From positions 7,936,001 to 8,000,000 of the forward strand of contig NZ_CP054932.1 in NCBI RefSeq assembly GCF_013364275.1: a stretch of DNA of 64,000 nucleotides, given 5' to 3'. The stretch's first letter is position 1, and the number at the start of each line of letters is the position of its first letter. The position numbers and the translations under genes are program-made. The notes beneath the pieces are model-generated. The model was not told the origin of the DNA and searched no databases. It saw only the letters and a program-made list of their open reading frames with translations. This document shows positions 16,230 through 24,462 of this stretch, piece by piece. The stretch is from Actinomadura sp. NAK00032 (GTDB lineage: Bacteria; Actinomycetota; Actinomycetes; Streptosporangiales; Streptosporangiaceae).

Positions 16230-16766
16230 CTACAGCTGGGCCACCAGGTCGAGCTGATACCAGGTGCCCGCCTTACCACCGAGGTCGGCCGGGACCGCTG
16301 GCCCCACCGGGACGAACCCGGCCTTGGCCAGCACCTTCTGGGACGCGACATTGTCATGGGAGGTCGCCGCCCGCAGTGTCCGCAGCCCGTGCCGCTCCGC
16401 CGCCAGCCCGCACAACTCCCGGACGGCCGCAGTCGCCACACCGCGTCCGGCAGCATCCTGCGCTACCCGGTAACCGAGTTCAGCGGTGCCGTCCTCGAAG
16501 CGATACAGGTTGAACCGGCCCAGAACCGAGCCGTCCTCGGAAACGAGCACGTAGAAGGCGCCATAGCCGGCGTCTTGCTCAGCCAACAAGGCACTGTGCT
16601 GCTCGGCGAACTGGTCGAAGAACGCGTCACCACGGTCGGTGATCGAGGCAGCGAAGTAGGCGCGGTTCTCCACCTCGAAGGCGAGGACCGCCGAGGCATG
16701 GTCAACATGCAGCCGCTGCAACTCGCCCACCCGCCCGACTGTACCCAGCCGAAACATTGAGGCCAC
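16230..16766 (-). CDS. GNAT N-acetyltransferase, RimJ/RimL-like
   Basis: 178 residues. The acceptor-side region (FYVLVSEDGSVLGRFNLYRF) leads into the acetyl-CoA motif A, AQDAAGRGVATAAVRELCGL, with the R/QxxGxG/A loop, and motif B, TSHDNVASQKVLAKAGFVPV. This layout matches Acetyltransf_3 (RimJ/RimL) enzymes that acetylate protein N-termini or small amines. Target unknown. It stands alone. Confidence 0.9.
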   Translation of the reverse strand: MASMFRLGTVGRVGELQRLHVDHASAVLAFEVENRAYFAASITDRGDAFFDQFAEQHSALLAEQDAGYGAFYVLVSEDGSVLGRFNLYRFEDGTAELGYRVAQDAAGRGVATAAVRELCGLAAERHGLRTLRAATSHDNVASQKVLAKAGFVPVGPAVPADLGGKAGTWYQLDLVAQL

Positions 16767-16832
16767 CCGATTTTCAACCGGATCGATGGCCCATGATTGG
16801 CACTGGGACGATCGGATGTCGGAGGAGTGCCG

Positions 16833-17396
16833 TTGAGCAAGTCAGTGGCGGTGATCTTCGGTGACGCGATGTTCTGGGCTTATGACGTCGCACTCGGGGT
16901 TCTCTTCATCGAGGCGACGCGTGTCGGGGCGGATGCACCAACGGACGTCCGGCCCTCGTGGTGGCCGGAGTTGGAGCGGGATCTCCGCACACATGCAGTG
17001 GCGGGCAGCAGTTTCGCAGTCCTGTTGGACGACTTCGACGAGGACCGGCGACAGATGCTCCTGCACTGCGTTGTGGAGGCGGCACGTCGGCTCAAGGCCC
17101 GCGGCGGCGTGCACAAAGCCGAAGTCTCAACCTGGCCCGAGTTGGAGGAGAGCGCGGACAATTTCCTGCGCGGTGCAGAGCACATCAACCCAGCGCCGCT
17201 CGTTGACCTGGCAGAAGCTCTGGTCGCCCTGGCCGCCGGCACTCTCCCACCCGCCCCGCCTGGGCAAACCTGGTACTACGGAACCCCAGAAGGCCGGATC
17301 ACACTACGCGCCCCACCAGAAGACGCCCAATCCGGCGAGCGACACAGCCACCGCCGACCGTCTGGCCCCAACACATCCACACGATCAGAGCGGTGA
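16833..17396 (+). CDS. Hypothetical protein, not recognised
   Basis: 187 residues from TTG 16833, chosen because GGAGG lies seven bases upstream; an ATG at 16797 would need a longer, less protein-like start. The sequence begins SKSVAVIFGDAMFW and contains a helical acidic middle (LLDDFDEDRRQMLLHCVVEA) with no membrane segment. The last ~35 residues are Pro/Ser/Arg-rich. No family recognised. Confidence 0.55.
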   Translation: MSKSVAVIFGDAMFWAYDVALGVLFIEATRVGADAPTDVRPSWWPELERDLRTHAVAGSSFAVLLDDFDEDRRQMLLHCVVEAARRLKARGGVHKAEVSTWPELEESADNFLRGAEHINPAPLVDLAEALVALAAGTLPPAPPGQTWYYGTPEGRITLRAPPEDAQSGERHSHRRPSGPNTSTRSER

Positions 17397-17494
17397 CCGC
17401 CTAACGCTCCGGCCTCGACCAGACCGAGAACTCCAGGTGCGGCAGGAATACTAGGCCGTGTTTCAGAAGCCGTTCGGTGCGCCGGTGGGCTGCG

Positions 17495-17809
17495 CTATCG
17501 GTATCGGTGAGCCAGCCAGATGATGGTGTCTCTGGCGATCTTGTCCGGGTCGGTTTCGGTGGTCAGTTGGTGGTCGCTGCGGCGGGCATCTCGGTATTCG
17601 ACTTCGTAGCCGCCTTCGTCCAGCCGGGAGATCGAGGCGTACCAGGCGGGGTCGTCTACGAGTGGTTCGATGGTGATGAAGGTGTTGTCGCTGAGGTTGA
17701 GGTCGCCGATCAGCATGAAGATCGCATCTTCGGACGGCTCGTCGATGAAGTCGCCGTTCTCGGTTTCGGCGCGGTGGGAGGCGTTCTCGACGGCAAAGCG
17801 GAGGGCCAT
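17495..17809 (-). CDS. Small acidic protein, not recognised
   Basis: 104 residues from the ATG at 17809 with AGGA upstream; begins MALRFAVENASHRAETENGD. It looks like a compact alpha/beta protein (FITIEPLVDDPAWYASISRL, YEVEYRDARR) similar in style to small immunity-type proteins, but no toxin gene is adjacent. An IS5-type transposase remnant starts 11 bases upstream on the same strand, so it may have arrived with, or been exposed by, that element. Confidence 0.6.
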   Translation of the reverse strand: MALRFAVENASHRAETENGDFIDEPSEDAIFMLIGDLNLSDNTFITIEPLVDDPAWYASISRLDEGGYEVEYRDARRSDHQLTTETDPDKIARDTIIWLAHRYR

Positions 17810-17820
17810 GGCGAGTCCTG

Positions 17821-18087
17821 TCACCTGAGGTGCTTGATCGGCACGGTCAGCATGGCACAGGCCGGCCCTGGCCTCAGCCGCTCGCGGATCACAGCGCGCA
17901 CACTGGCTTCGAAGCGGGCCGCCAACTTGTCGTATCGGGTGGCCACCGCTCGGTTCCGCTTGAGCCGGTCGATGCCGCATTCGACGGCGTGCCTTGCCTT
18001 GTAACTCAGTGTCGAACGCTGGAGGGCGTCCGCCCGCCGCTGGATGGATCTTGGTGGCCCACCCGCCACGGGACCGGCCGAGCACAT
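17821..18087 (-). pseudogene. Remnant of an IS5-type transposase
   Basis: One frame gives YKARHAVECGIDRLKRNRAV and ATRYDKLAARFEASV, matching the C-terminal DDE region of actinobacterial IS5 transposases (ending normally in the glutamate helix). The overlapping frame gives GRSRGGWATKIH, the central motif of the same family. The two parts are joined by a deletion and a frameshift, and the N-terminal half is gone. A dead insertion sequence. Confidence 0.75.
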
Positions 18088-18177
18088 GATCTACCGGCTC
18101 GGCACTGGTTCCGTCCGGCGGCTCCCGTGGAAGGTGCCCGTGGACGTCTGCCGCGGCCCGAATCGGTCGGCAGATAA

Positions 18178-18256
18178 CGAGCCCACCAAAGTCACCACAG
18201 CTAGCAATCAGCTTCGGATCGCTTGGTCATTGCTGTTACGGCATGCAACGGCGCGG
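18178..18256 (-). pseudogene. Decayed DUF397 copy
   Basis: The minus strand here aligns base by base with the end of the intact DUF397 gene at 18790: shared blocks include GTGGTGACTTT and AGCTGAT, and the reading gives VACRNSNDQAIRS before a frameshift. Start, stop and N-terminal half are lost. It marks the far end of a larger DUF397 array. Confidence 0.6.
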
Positions 18257-18304
18257 AATTTCAACGCTGCCTCAAGATGAGCGTTCTCCACGGCCGTTCC
18301 AGGA

Positions 18305-18724
18305 TCATGATGTAAGAGCGTGTGCTGGGTCTGCTTGAGAACTTGTGCGGGCGCGGAGGAGCCAATGCGCGACGAGCAGTGGGACGACGCCGACCGGGTA
18401 CCAGGCGACGTCGGTGAGGTCGAACTGGGCTCCTAGCAACTGGCGTGCGAACCAACTGCGTTCGGACACAGCCCCGGGTATGGGGGTGAGCTGCGAGAAC
18501 TCGATGAACCAGCAGTATGCGACCACGATGCCACCAGCGGTCAGCGGCAGGATCGACGGCCTGACGAAGATCACTATCGTGTAGACGATGGCGGCGGACA
18601 AGGCGGCGCCGGAGTACTGCTCGATGGGCCCGTCCATCACGGCCCGGATCAGGTAGGCCGCGCCTGCAAGGCCGACCGCCGATACAACCATCAGCAGCCG
18701 AGTCCAGCGCGCTGTCAGCGACAT
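18305..18724 (-). CDS. DUF2809 family membrane protein
   Basis: 139 residues with four predicted spans. The motif CWFIEFSQLTPIP in span 3 and the following LLGAQFDLTDVAWYPVGV are the family signature of DUF2809. Function unknown; the family is found next to cell-envelope or regulatory genes in many bacteria. It lies between the decayed DUF397 copy and the intact DUF397 array, and splits the array. Confidence 0.85.
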   Translation of the reverse strand: MSLTARWTRLLMVVSAVGLAGAAYLIRAVMDGPIEQYSGAALSAAIVYTIVIFVRPSILPLTAGGIVVAYCWFIEFSQLTPIPGAVSERSWFARQLLGAQFDLTDVAWYPVGVVPLLVAHWLLRARTSSQADPAHALTS

Positions 18725-18789
18725 CGCGCAATCATAACGCCGACGCAGAGCACATCAACGCGCCTCAGGTAGAACTGCCCCTGATGCAC

Positions 18790-18981
18790 TCAAGCTTTCT
18801 TGAGAGCCTCGGCAAGGTCACGAAAGTCACCACGGCCGATGATCAGCTCCGGCCCACCAGGGTCCTTGCTGTCACGAATCGCCACGGCGTCCGACAACTC
18901 GGCAACCTCGATGCAGTTAGAGCCATCTTCCTTACTTCGAGAAGCTCGGCGCCACGCCGTCCCGACCGAAGACGTCCTCAT
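18790..18981 (-). CDS. DUF397 protein, array copy 5
   Basis: 63 residues: TAWRRASRSKEDGSNCIEVA, then VAIRDSKDPGGPELIIGRGD and a helical end FRDLAEALKKA. This is the complete DUF397 fold. GGAG precedes the ATG. The gene follows the previous copy by 30 bases, continuing the operon of the XRE regulator. DUF397 proteins typically work with a DUF5753 HTH partner. Confidence 0.93.
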   Translation of the reverse strand: MRTSSVGTAWRRASRSKEDGSNCIEVAELSDAVAIRDSKDPGGPELIIGRGDFRDLAEALKKA

Positions 18982-19011
18982 GACTCTTCTCCGTTGCAGA
19001 GATGGCCAGGC

Positions 19012-19206
19012 TTACGATCTCTTGAGCACCTCAGTAAGGCCCCGGAAGTCGTCACGACTCATGGCGATCTTGGGCCCGCTCGGATCCTTGCCGTCTCGGA
19101 CGACTACACAGCCCCAGGTGGATGGTACCTCGATGCACTGGTCCCCGTCATCGTGACTGCGGGATGCCTTGCGCCATACCGCTGCACTCGAGGGCATATT
19201 CCTCAT
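19012..19206 (-). CDS. DUF397 protein, array copy 4
   Basis: 64 residues from the ATG at 19206 (GGAG eight bases upstream). It keeps the invariant blocks AVWRKASRSHDDGDQCIEV, VVVRDGKDPSGPKI and FRGLTEVLKRS. It lies 30-31 bases from both neighbouring copies, the same spacing as elsewhere in the array. Confidence 0.93.
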   Translation of the reverse strand: MRNMPSSAAVWRKASRSHDDGDQCIEVPSTWGCVVVRDGKDPSGPKIAMSRDDFRGLTEVLKRS

Positions 19207-19237
19207 TGATTGCTCTCCAGTAGAGAGACAGCCGGGC

Positions 19238-19423
19238 TCACAAGCTCTTGATCGCCTCAGCAAGCTCCCGGAATTCGCTGTGACTCAGAAGAATCTTGAG
19301 ACCGCTCGGGTCTTTGCTGTCCCGAATGAAAACCACATCCGGGATCGATGCGACCTCGACGCACGCATCACCCTCTTCATGACTTCTCGCGACTTTGCGC
19401 CAGATCACCTTTCTTAACACCAT
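19238..19423 (-). CDS. DUF397 protein, array copy 3
   Basis: 61 residues from the ATG at 19423; a GTG at 19420 has the better ribosome spacing (GGGGGG) and would remove one residue. Contains VIWRKVARSHEEGDACVEVA, VFIRDSKDPSGLKI and FRELAEAIKSL. Intact member of the tandem array. Confidence 0.9.
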   Translation of the reverse strand: MVLRKVIWRKVARSHEEGDACVEVASIPDVVFIRDSKDPSGLKILLSHSEFRELAEAIKSL

Positions 19424-19518
19424 CCCCCCTACACCACTTCCCAAATATGAGCGCGAGCCTTCACGTTGGGCACTTCACATTCAACGCAGACATAACCGCC
19501 CCACAGCCAGCGCTGGAC

Positions 19519-19709
19519 CTACAAACCCTTGATCGTCTCAGCCAGACGTCGAAAGTTGCTGCGACCTACAAGGATTCTGGGGCAATTCGGGTCCCTGCCA
19601 TAACGTAACATCACTCCCTGCCAGGTCCTGCGCCTTTGACACGGTTATCGCCTTCGGCCGTGCTTTGGGACGCCTTGCGCCACGCAGCTCCGGCCGAACA
19701 TGTCCTCAT
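19519..19709 (-). pseudogene. DUF397 array copy 2, frameshifted
   Basis: Starts at ATG 19709 (GGAAA upstream) as MRTCSAGAAWRKASQSTAEG and reaches a stop after GPGRE. The remaining half continues in another frame, VMLRYGRDPNCPRILVGRS then FRRLAETIKGL and a stop at 19519. Its 191 bases are two short of a codon multiple, so one indel separates the two halves. Otherwise it matches the intact copies. Confidence 0.88.
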
Positions 19710-19739
19710 GGACTTTTTCCATTGCAGAGACGGCCCGGC

Positions 19740-19925
19740 TTACGACCTCTTGAGCGCCTCAGCAAGCCCTCGGAAGTCGCCACGACTTACCACGATCTTA
19801 GGGCCGGCAGTGTCTCTGCTGTCGCGGATTGCAACCATGTCCCCCTTGGCCGCCACCTCGATACAAGCATCCCCAGACTCGTTGCTGCGAGAAGCCTTCT
19901 TCCATACAGCCGCACTCAGGTCCAT
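19740..19925 (-). CDS. DUF397 protein, array copy 1 (overlaps the XRE gene)
   Basis: 61 residues: LSAAVWKKASRSNESGDACI, VAIRDSRDTAGPKIVVSRGD, then FRGLAEALKRS. The ATG at 19925 lies inside the end of the XRE gene (10-base overlap), so the two are translationally coupled. This is the canonical XRE/DUF397 pair, likely the founding copy of the array. Confidence 0.94.
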   Translation of the reverse strand: MDLSAAVWKKASRSNESGDACIEVAAKGDMVAIRDSRDTAGPKIVVSRGDFRGLAEALKRS

Positions 19926-20701
19926 CTTTCTGAAATCACCTTTCTGATCAGGGCTCTCGTGTCCGATGCGTTCAGCGCTTCAGCTTGGAGCGTGGCCATG
20001 GTTTCGTTCACCAGAGCTATTTCAGCGGGGGAGGTAGAGGTTTCGCCTCCGTACGCTTTCGCCGTGTAGACGACTTGCCGCTGGTCCGGCAGGGTGGCGA
20101 TCACGAAGGTGGCCCAGACGTTCCGAATATATTTGATCGGCGTGACTTGTATATTGACCTTTTCTCGACAAGACAACTCGATAAGGTGTTCAAGTTGCCT
20201 CCTCATCACCTCCTTACCGCCAACCTCACGAGAGAGAACGCTCTCGTCCATAACGACTGTCACCGCAGGGGCAGGGTTTCGGTCAAGTATCTCTTGGCGG
20301 CGCATCCTGTTCTTTACGGCATCTTCATCGTTCAGCAGGGCTCGCGCATAATCCTCTATCTGGAACAGACCGTGGACGACCCTCTCTTCGTAGGCGCGGA
20401 TCATGCTTGCCGACTGCTCGGCCTTGGGGAAGTTGGCGAAGAACTCGGGGTACTTGTCGGACTTGATCGATTCTAGTAGCTCGTCCCATGCCTCGACGAG
20501 GACCGTGCCGGACTTGAGTGCGCGGTCGAGGCGCAGAGCCGTCTCTCGACGGCAGCGCGTCCGGCCGGACTCGATCTGCGTGATGTAACTGCGCGTCACA
20601 TTCACCAGGTCAGCGAGACGCTGCTGATTGAGCCCTGCGGCCTTGCGAAGACGCCGCACTTCGGCACCGAAGCTCTGGAACTCGGGCTTAATTCTCTGCA
20701 T
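19916..20701 (-). CDS. XRE family regulator with DUF5753 (whiJ-like)
   Basis: 261 residues from the ATG at 20701, which has AAGGGG seven bases upstream. The HTH is at about residues 10-65 (LRKAAGLNQQRLADLVNVTR, SYITQIESGRTRCR); the C-terminal ~180 residues form DUF5753 (MIRAYEERVVHGLFQIEDYA, VNIQVTPIKYIRNVWATFV). Such proteins pair with DUF397 partners and influence development or antibiotic production in Streptomyces (whiJ-like loci). It leads an operon of five DUF397 cistrons and faces an ATPase gene. The DUF397 partner is thought to modulate its DNA binding. Confidence 0.93.
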   Translation of the reverse strand: MQRIKPEFQSFGAEVRRLRKAAGLNQQRLADLVNVTRSYITQIESGRTRCRRETALRLDRALKSGTVLVEAWDELLESIKSDKYPEFFANFPKAEQSASMIRAYEERVVHGLFQIEDYARALLNDEDAVKNRMRRQEILDRNPAPAVTVVMDESVLSREVGGKEVMRRQLEHLIELSCREKVNIQVTPIKYIRNVWATFVIATLPDQRQVVYTAKAYGGETSTSPAEIALVNETMATLQAEALNASDTRALIRKVISERWT

Positions 20702-20906
20702 CGATACGCCCCTTAGGCCCACTGGCACCATAGCGGCACCACATGTGAGTGTTTTGGTACTGCTCGGCTGCTGCCTAGGAATCGTACGCCGCTCCATGGC
20801 TGGATGGTGATTGTTCGATTACACGGGGTGATTGCTGTGGGTTCTTCCGGTTTGGTGGATTGGCCCGCTCGCGATCAGCCTTCGTCCAGGCTGGAGGGGA
20901 TTACCG

Positions 20907-21305
20907 ATGCCAGCGGTCATGCTTGTGCCAGAGACGCCGCCGCTCGTTCTGGAGCCTTGTGACGAGGCGCCCGCGAAAGCACGGCGCTACCTCACCGACC
21001 GGTTCCACGACCTGGGGCACGCCGACGACTTCGTCGGGCGGCTCGTGGTTACCGAGCTGGTTACCAACAGCTACAAGCACGTCGGGACCGGGCACATCGT
21101 CGTGCGGGTCTTCGCGGACGTGCGCGAGCCGCTCACCGTCATCGAAGTCTGGGACGAAAGCAGGTCCCTCCCGGTCGTCCAGGGCGAGGACCACTACTCC
21201 GAGTGCGGGCGCGGTCTGCTGCTGATGGCCGAACTCGTCCACGACTGGGGCGTCCGGCCGCTCAACGAGGAAGGCAAGGTCGTATGGGCCCGCTGCGCCC
21301 GCTGA
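20907..21305 (+). CDS. RsbW-like ATP-binding protein (HATPase_c_2)
   Basis: 132 residues from the ATG at 20907 with GGAGGGG seven bases upstream. The Bergerat-fold N-box is VVTELVTNSYKHVGTGHIVV and the G-motifs are VWDESRSLP and CGRGLLLMAELVHDWGV. This is the anti-sigma-factor kinase type found as the third partner in whiJ-like loci. It is divergent from the XRE gene and overlaps the next gene by 22 bases. Confidence 0.9.
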   Translation: MPAVMLVPETPPLVLEPCDEAPAKARRYLTDRFHDLGHADDFVGRLVVTELVTNSYKHVGTGHIVVRVFADVREPLTVIEVWDESRSLPVVQGEDHYSECGRGLLLMAELVHDWGVRPLNEEGKVVWARCAR

Positions 21306-21661
21306 ACACCCCGGCGGGCCGCCACCTGCTGCGGTGGCGGACCCGCCTCGGACGCTCCACCGCCATCCGCAACCTCGACCTGCTCGCCGTCACCCTCCAG
21401 GCCAGGAGCTACCGCTTCGTCAAGCTCTACCAGGCCGACGAATTCCCCGGCCGTCCACCGGTGCTGTGGGTCTTCGCGTTCAGCCCGGACCACCATGTCC
21501 GTGTGGCGGTGACCGTCCACGCCATGCCTGGCGGTGCCAGGGCCTATCACGAGGCCGGACGCGGGGGGCGCGGCTACCTCTCGCCCTGCGGTGACACCAA
21601 GCGCGCCGCCGATCAGGTCGATGGGCTGCTCAAGCACCGCATGTTCCCGTCCACCTGGTGA
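21284..21661 (+). CDS. Hypothetical protein coupled to the ATPase
   Basis: 125 residues from the ATG at 21284, inside the end of the ATPase gene. It starts MGPLRPLNTPAGRHLLRWRT and ends QVDGLLKHRMFPSTW. The basic N-terminus and an alpha/beta middle (VLWVFAFSPDHHVRVAVTVH) do not match a family I know. Its overlap with the ATPase gene points to a joint job in the same regulatory locus. Confidence 0.7.
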   Translation: MGPLRPLNTPAGRHLLRWRTRLGRSTAIRNLDLLAVTLQARSYRFVKLYQADEFPGRPPVLWVFAFSPDHHVRVAVTVHAMPGGARAYHEAGRGGRGYLSPCGDTKRAADQVDGLLKHRMFPSTW

Positions 21662-21667
21662 CTGCTG

Positions 21668-21982
21668 TCAGGGGGTGGGTGTTGTTCTGCGCAGGCGGTT
21701 CGTGGCGAGGAGCAGAAGGGTCCAGCCGGCTGCTTCGCACAACAACTGGAGGATCGTGTGGATGCTGAAGGCCGCGAACGATCTCCCCGTCCCTTGCAGG
21801 ACGTTCAGGATCAAAGTCGTCAGGGAGCCGGTGAGAGTTCCGGCGGCGAGGACGACGAACCCGGCGCCGGACATCCTGCCCTCGCCCCGGCCGACTGTGA
21901 GCAGCACGATCCCGCCCGCGAGGATCGCGATGCCGCAGAGGACGCCCACGACGGTGTCGGCCAGGAGCATGAGACCCTCCAT
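21668..21982 (-). CDS. Small membrane protein, three to four spans
   Basis: 104 residues; hydrophobic segments at about 5-28, 37-57, 65-80 and 84-97, ending NRLRRTTPTP. Begins with the ATG at 21982, which shares one base with the stop of the upstream gene. No motif recognised; likely works as a pair with the gene before it. Confidence 0.7.
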   Translation of the reverse strand: MEGLMLLADTVVGVLCGIAILAGGIVLLTVGRGEGRMSGAGFVVLAAGTLTGSLTTLILNVLQGTGRSFAAFSIHTILQLLCEAAGWTLLLLATNRLRRTTPTP

Positions 21983-22347
21983 CACCGTGCTCCCGTCAGG
22001 TCGGCGGCGTGGGGTACCGGGTGGGGACGGCGGAGCCATCCGAGGAAGCCGGCGAAGATCAGTCCGAGGGCGGCGACCCTCGTCAGAGTGCTGAGGACGT
22101 CCACCGCGCCGCTCACCGCGATCGCCGTTGACGAGTCGGCCGCGTCGAGGGTCAGCCATCCGGCTATGGGCGCGCAGACCGAGAGGGCCCCCGCCGCGAT
22201 CTTGCAGGCGAAACCGCACGCCAGCAGGGCCCCGGCGCGCGGAGCGGTGCGGCGCAGTTTCAGCGCCACCACCAGGCCCGCCACTGCCAGTACGCAGTGG
22301 ACGAGTATCCAGACGAGTCCCACTGCCCCAAGGAACGCCGGTTCCAC
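21982..22347 (-). CDS. Small membrane protein, three to four spans
   Basis: 121 residues with hydrophobic segments at about 5-28, 40-62, 72-90 and 90-107 and a basic tail. The promoter must lie in the 117 bases shared with the divergent Ser/Thr kinase. TGATG overlap with the following gene indicates translational coupling. No family recognised. Confidence 0.7.
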   Translation of the reverse strand: MEPAFLGAVGLVWILVHCVLAVAGLVVALKLRRTAPRAGALLACGFACKIAAGALSVCAPIAGWLTLDAADSSTAIAVSGAVDVLSTLTRVAALGLIFAGFLGWLRRPHPVPHAADLTGAR

Positions 22348-22464
22348 GATCGCCTCCTGTTCCCCGCTCGGTTCCGGAACGTGCTCGGACCCCTATGACG
22401 ATCATGAGGCGGGCGGGGTTCGGACGGCGGTTCCGTCCCTGGGGTTCGCCGGAAGTGCGGCACT

Positions 22465-24252
22465 ATGCTGATCGTTCTCATGAGTAACGCCATCGCGCTG
22501 AGCGGCATGGAGCTGGGCGGCCGGTACCTGCTGGAGAGGCTCATCGGCCGGGGCGGCATGGGCGAGGTCTGGCAGGGGACCGACCGGCGTCTGCGGCGCC
22601 CAGTGGCGGTGAAGGTCCTCTCCCCGGACGCGGCGGCGGGCGACACCGCGGTGGCGCGGCTGCGCCGCGAGGCGGAGGCGGCGGGCACACTGCAGCATCC
22701 GGCCATCACCGTCGTGTTCGACGTCGGCGAGGAACCGCTCCCGGACGTCCCCGGCGGTCGCCTGGTCTACCTGGTGATGGAGCTCCTGGACGGGCGGGAC
22801 CTGCGCACGATCCTCGGCGTCGCGCCCGGCGGACTGCCCGTCCCGCAGGCGGTTTCGCTGGCCGCGCAGGTCGCCGAAGGGCTCGCCGCCGCGCACGCGC
22901 GCGGGGTGGTGCACCGCGACGTCAAGCCCGCCAACCTGTTCGTGCTGCCCGACGGACGGGTCAAGATCTGCGACTTCGGCATCGCCCGGCTCGTCGACGG
23001 CACCCGGCTGACCATCGACGGCAGCACGATCGGGACGCCCCACTACATGGCGCCCGAGCAGTTCGCCGGTGAGGCCGACTCCCGCGCCGACCTGTACTCG
23101 CTGGGCTGCGTCCTGTACGAGCTCCTGACCGGCGCCCCGCCGTTCAGCGCCGAGGGCGGCATGGCCAGGCTGATGTACCAGCACCTGAACACGGCGCCCG
23201 CGCCCCTGCCCGATTCGGTGCCCGCCGACCTGCGCGCCCTGGTCGCCGAACTGCTCGCCAAGGACGCGGCGGACCGTCCGTCCGACGCCGCGACCGTGGT
23301 CCGGCGGTTGGGCGCCGGCGGTGACCGGACGGTGGGTCCGCCGCTCATCGCGCCATCCACCGCACCGCAGCTGAACTCATCGCTGCGATCGAACTCGCCG
23401 CAGCAGGACCCGGTGGCGCGGCAGAGTTCGGCGGCGGGGTGGCAGGGGTCGGGTGTGGCGGGTGGTGTGGTTACTCAGGTTGATGTTCGTGGCGGGGGGC
23501 GGGGTCTGAAGGTCGCGGTCGCCGCCGGGGGCGCCGTGCTGGTGGCGGTGGCGGGGGTCGTGTTCGCCCTCTTGGTGAGCGGCGGGCCCGACGGGAACCC
23601 CGGGAAGTCCGCATTGCCTCCCGCTGTGGAGAACCGCGCCGCGACCGTGCCGACCGTCGACGGCTGGCATGTGATCACCTCCGCCGAGCGCGGGGTGGCC
23701 TACGACGTGCCTCCGACCTGGACGCCGGGGGCCGCGGGCTACGAGATGGCGTACTTCGACGACGCGACGGACAAGCCGATCATCGGAGCGGCGAGCGTCG
23801 CCTTCATCCGGCAGGAGACCGGGGACGGGAACGGCTGCTACCTCGCCCTCGCCGGTGTCCGCGGCGGCAGGGGCGGGATCGTCGACGCCGCGCCGGGGCA
23901 GGCCGGGGCGCTGGCACAGGAGGCGGGCAGGCAGGCGCGCCAGTGGGCCGTGGGCGCGTTCAGCGTGCGAGGCGCGCCGCCGGTGCTGGACGCGGGGACG
24001 TCCCGCACACTGACTCTGACCGGCGGCGTCCGGGCTCAGGTCCATTCGTTCACGGTCCGGTCGGTGGCCGGCGCCGACTCGTGCAACGCGACCAGGAGCG
24101 GGGCGCGCGTGCATGTCCTGACGGCCGCCTCGCGGGTTCCGGGGCGCGACGGCGGGCCGTTCGCGTTCTCCGTCCTCACCGGGCCGGACATCCGGTTCGC
24201 CGAGCCGGACGTGGTCGAGAAGATCCTGCGGAGCGTCCGCTCGACGCGGTGA
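22465..24252 (+). CDS. Ser/Thr protein kinase, membrane-anchored
   Basis: 595 residues from the ATG at 22465 (GGAAG nine bases upstream); starts at 22480 and 22507 are alternatives. The N-terminal kinase domain has the glycine loop GRGGMGEV, the VAVKVL lysine, the catalytic loop HRDVKPANL and DFGIARL, plus APEQF. A Pro/Ser-rich juxtamembrane stretch precedes one span at about 349-371 (VAVAAGGAVLVAVAGVVFAL), followed by a ~220-residue outside domain. It probably senses an extracytoplasmic cue. A terminator-like hairpin follows. Confidence 0.93.
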   Translation: MLIVLMSNAIALSGMELGGRYLLERLIGRGGMGEVWQGTDRRLRRPVAVKVLSPDAAAGDTAVARLRREAEAAGTLQHPAITVVFDVGEEPLPDVPGGRLVYLVMELLDGRDLRTILGVAPGGLPVPQAVSLAAQVAEGLAAAHARGVVHRDVKPANLFVLPDGRVKICDFGIARLVDGTRLTIDGSTIGTPHYMAPEQFAGEADSRADLYSLGCVLYELLTGAPPFSAEGGMARLMYQHLNTAPAPLPDSVPADLRALVAELLAKDAADRPSDAATVVRRLGAGGDRTVGPPLIAPSTAPQLNSSLRSNSPQQDPVARQSSAAGWQGSGVAGGVVTQVDVRGGGRGLKVAVAAGGAVLVAVAGVVFALLVSGGPDGNPGKSALPPAVENRAATVPTVDGWHVITSAERGVAYDVPPTWTPGAAGYEMAYFDDATDKPIIGAASVAFIRQETGDGNGCYLALAGVRGGRGGIVDAAPGQAGALAQEAGRQARQWAVGAFSVRGAPPVLDAGTSRTLTLTGGVRAQVHSFTVRSVAGADSCNATRSGARVHVLTAASRVPGRDGGPFAFSVLTGPDIRFAEPDVVEKILRSVRSTR

Positions 24253-24278
24253 GGCGGCGACCGCCGGGGCGCGGGTAC

Positions 24279-24323
24279 AGCCCGTCCGGGCTTCCGGCGG
24301 AAGGGTGGAAGGCCGGACGGGCT
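24279..24323 (+). terminator. Hairpin after the kinase gene
   Basis: Arms AGCCCGTCCGG (24279-24289) and CCGGACGGGCT (24313-24323), 11 perfect pairs around a 23-base loop, 27 bases past the kinase stop. The interval 24253-24553 holds this and the next hairpin and nothing else recognisable. Confidence 0.6.
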
Positions 24324-24430
24324 GATCTTCGGACGTGCCGCCCATGACGGGCGGCGCGCCGCGATCAGATTAGGCCACGTCGTGGAGGAGGGTTTCGGGG
24401 GGCCTGTGCCGGACGTGGCGCGACGAAAGT

Positions 24431-24462
24431 CATGCCCCGCTGACGTCCATCAGCGGGGCATG
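24431..24462 (-). terminator. Hairpin after the repeat-protein gene
   Basis: Perfect 13-base arms CATGCCCCGCTGA (24431-24443) and TCAGCGGGGCATG (24450-24462) with a six-base loop, 91 bases past the stop of the minus-strand repeat protein gene. Might also act on the kinase transcript from the other side. Confidence 0.6.

Noticed and set aside
16797..16832. ATG start at 16797 for the unknown gene at 16833
   Set aside because: The GGAGG site lies between this ATG and the TTG at 16833, favouring the later start.
17454..17480. GGCCGTGTTTCAGAAG as possible terminal repeat of the dead IS5-type element
   Set aside because: It resembles ends of some actinobacterial IS5 elements, but no matching inverted copy was found on the other side of 17821-18087.
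17175..18759. Identical 15-base stretch GCAGAGCACATCAAC at 17175-17189 and 18745-18759
   Set aside because: A pair of identical 15-mers is about what chance would give in 64 kb; flanks do not match, so it is not evidence of an insertion.
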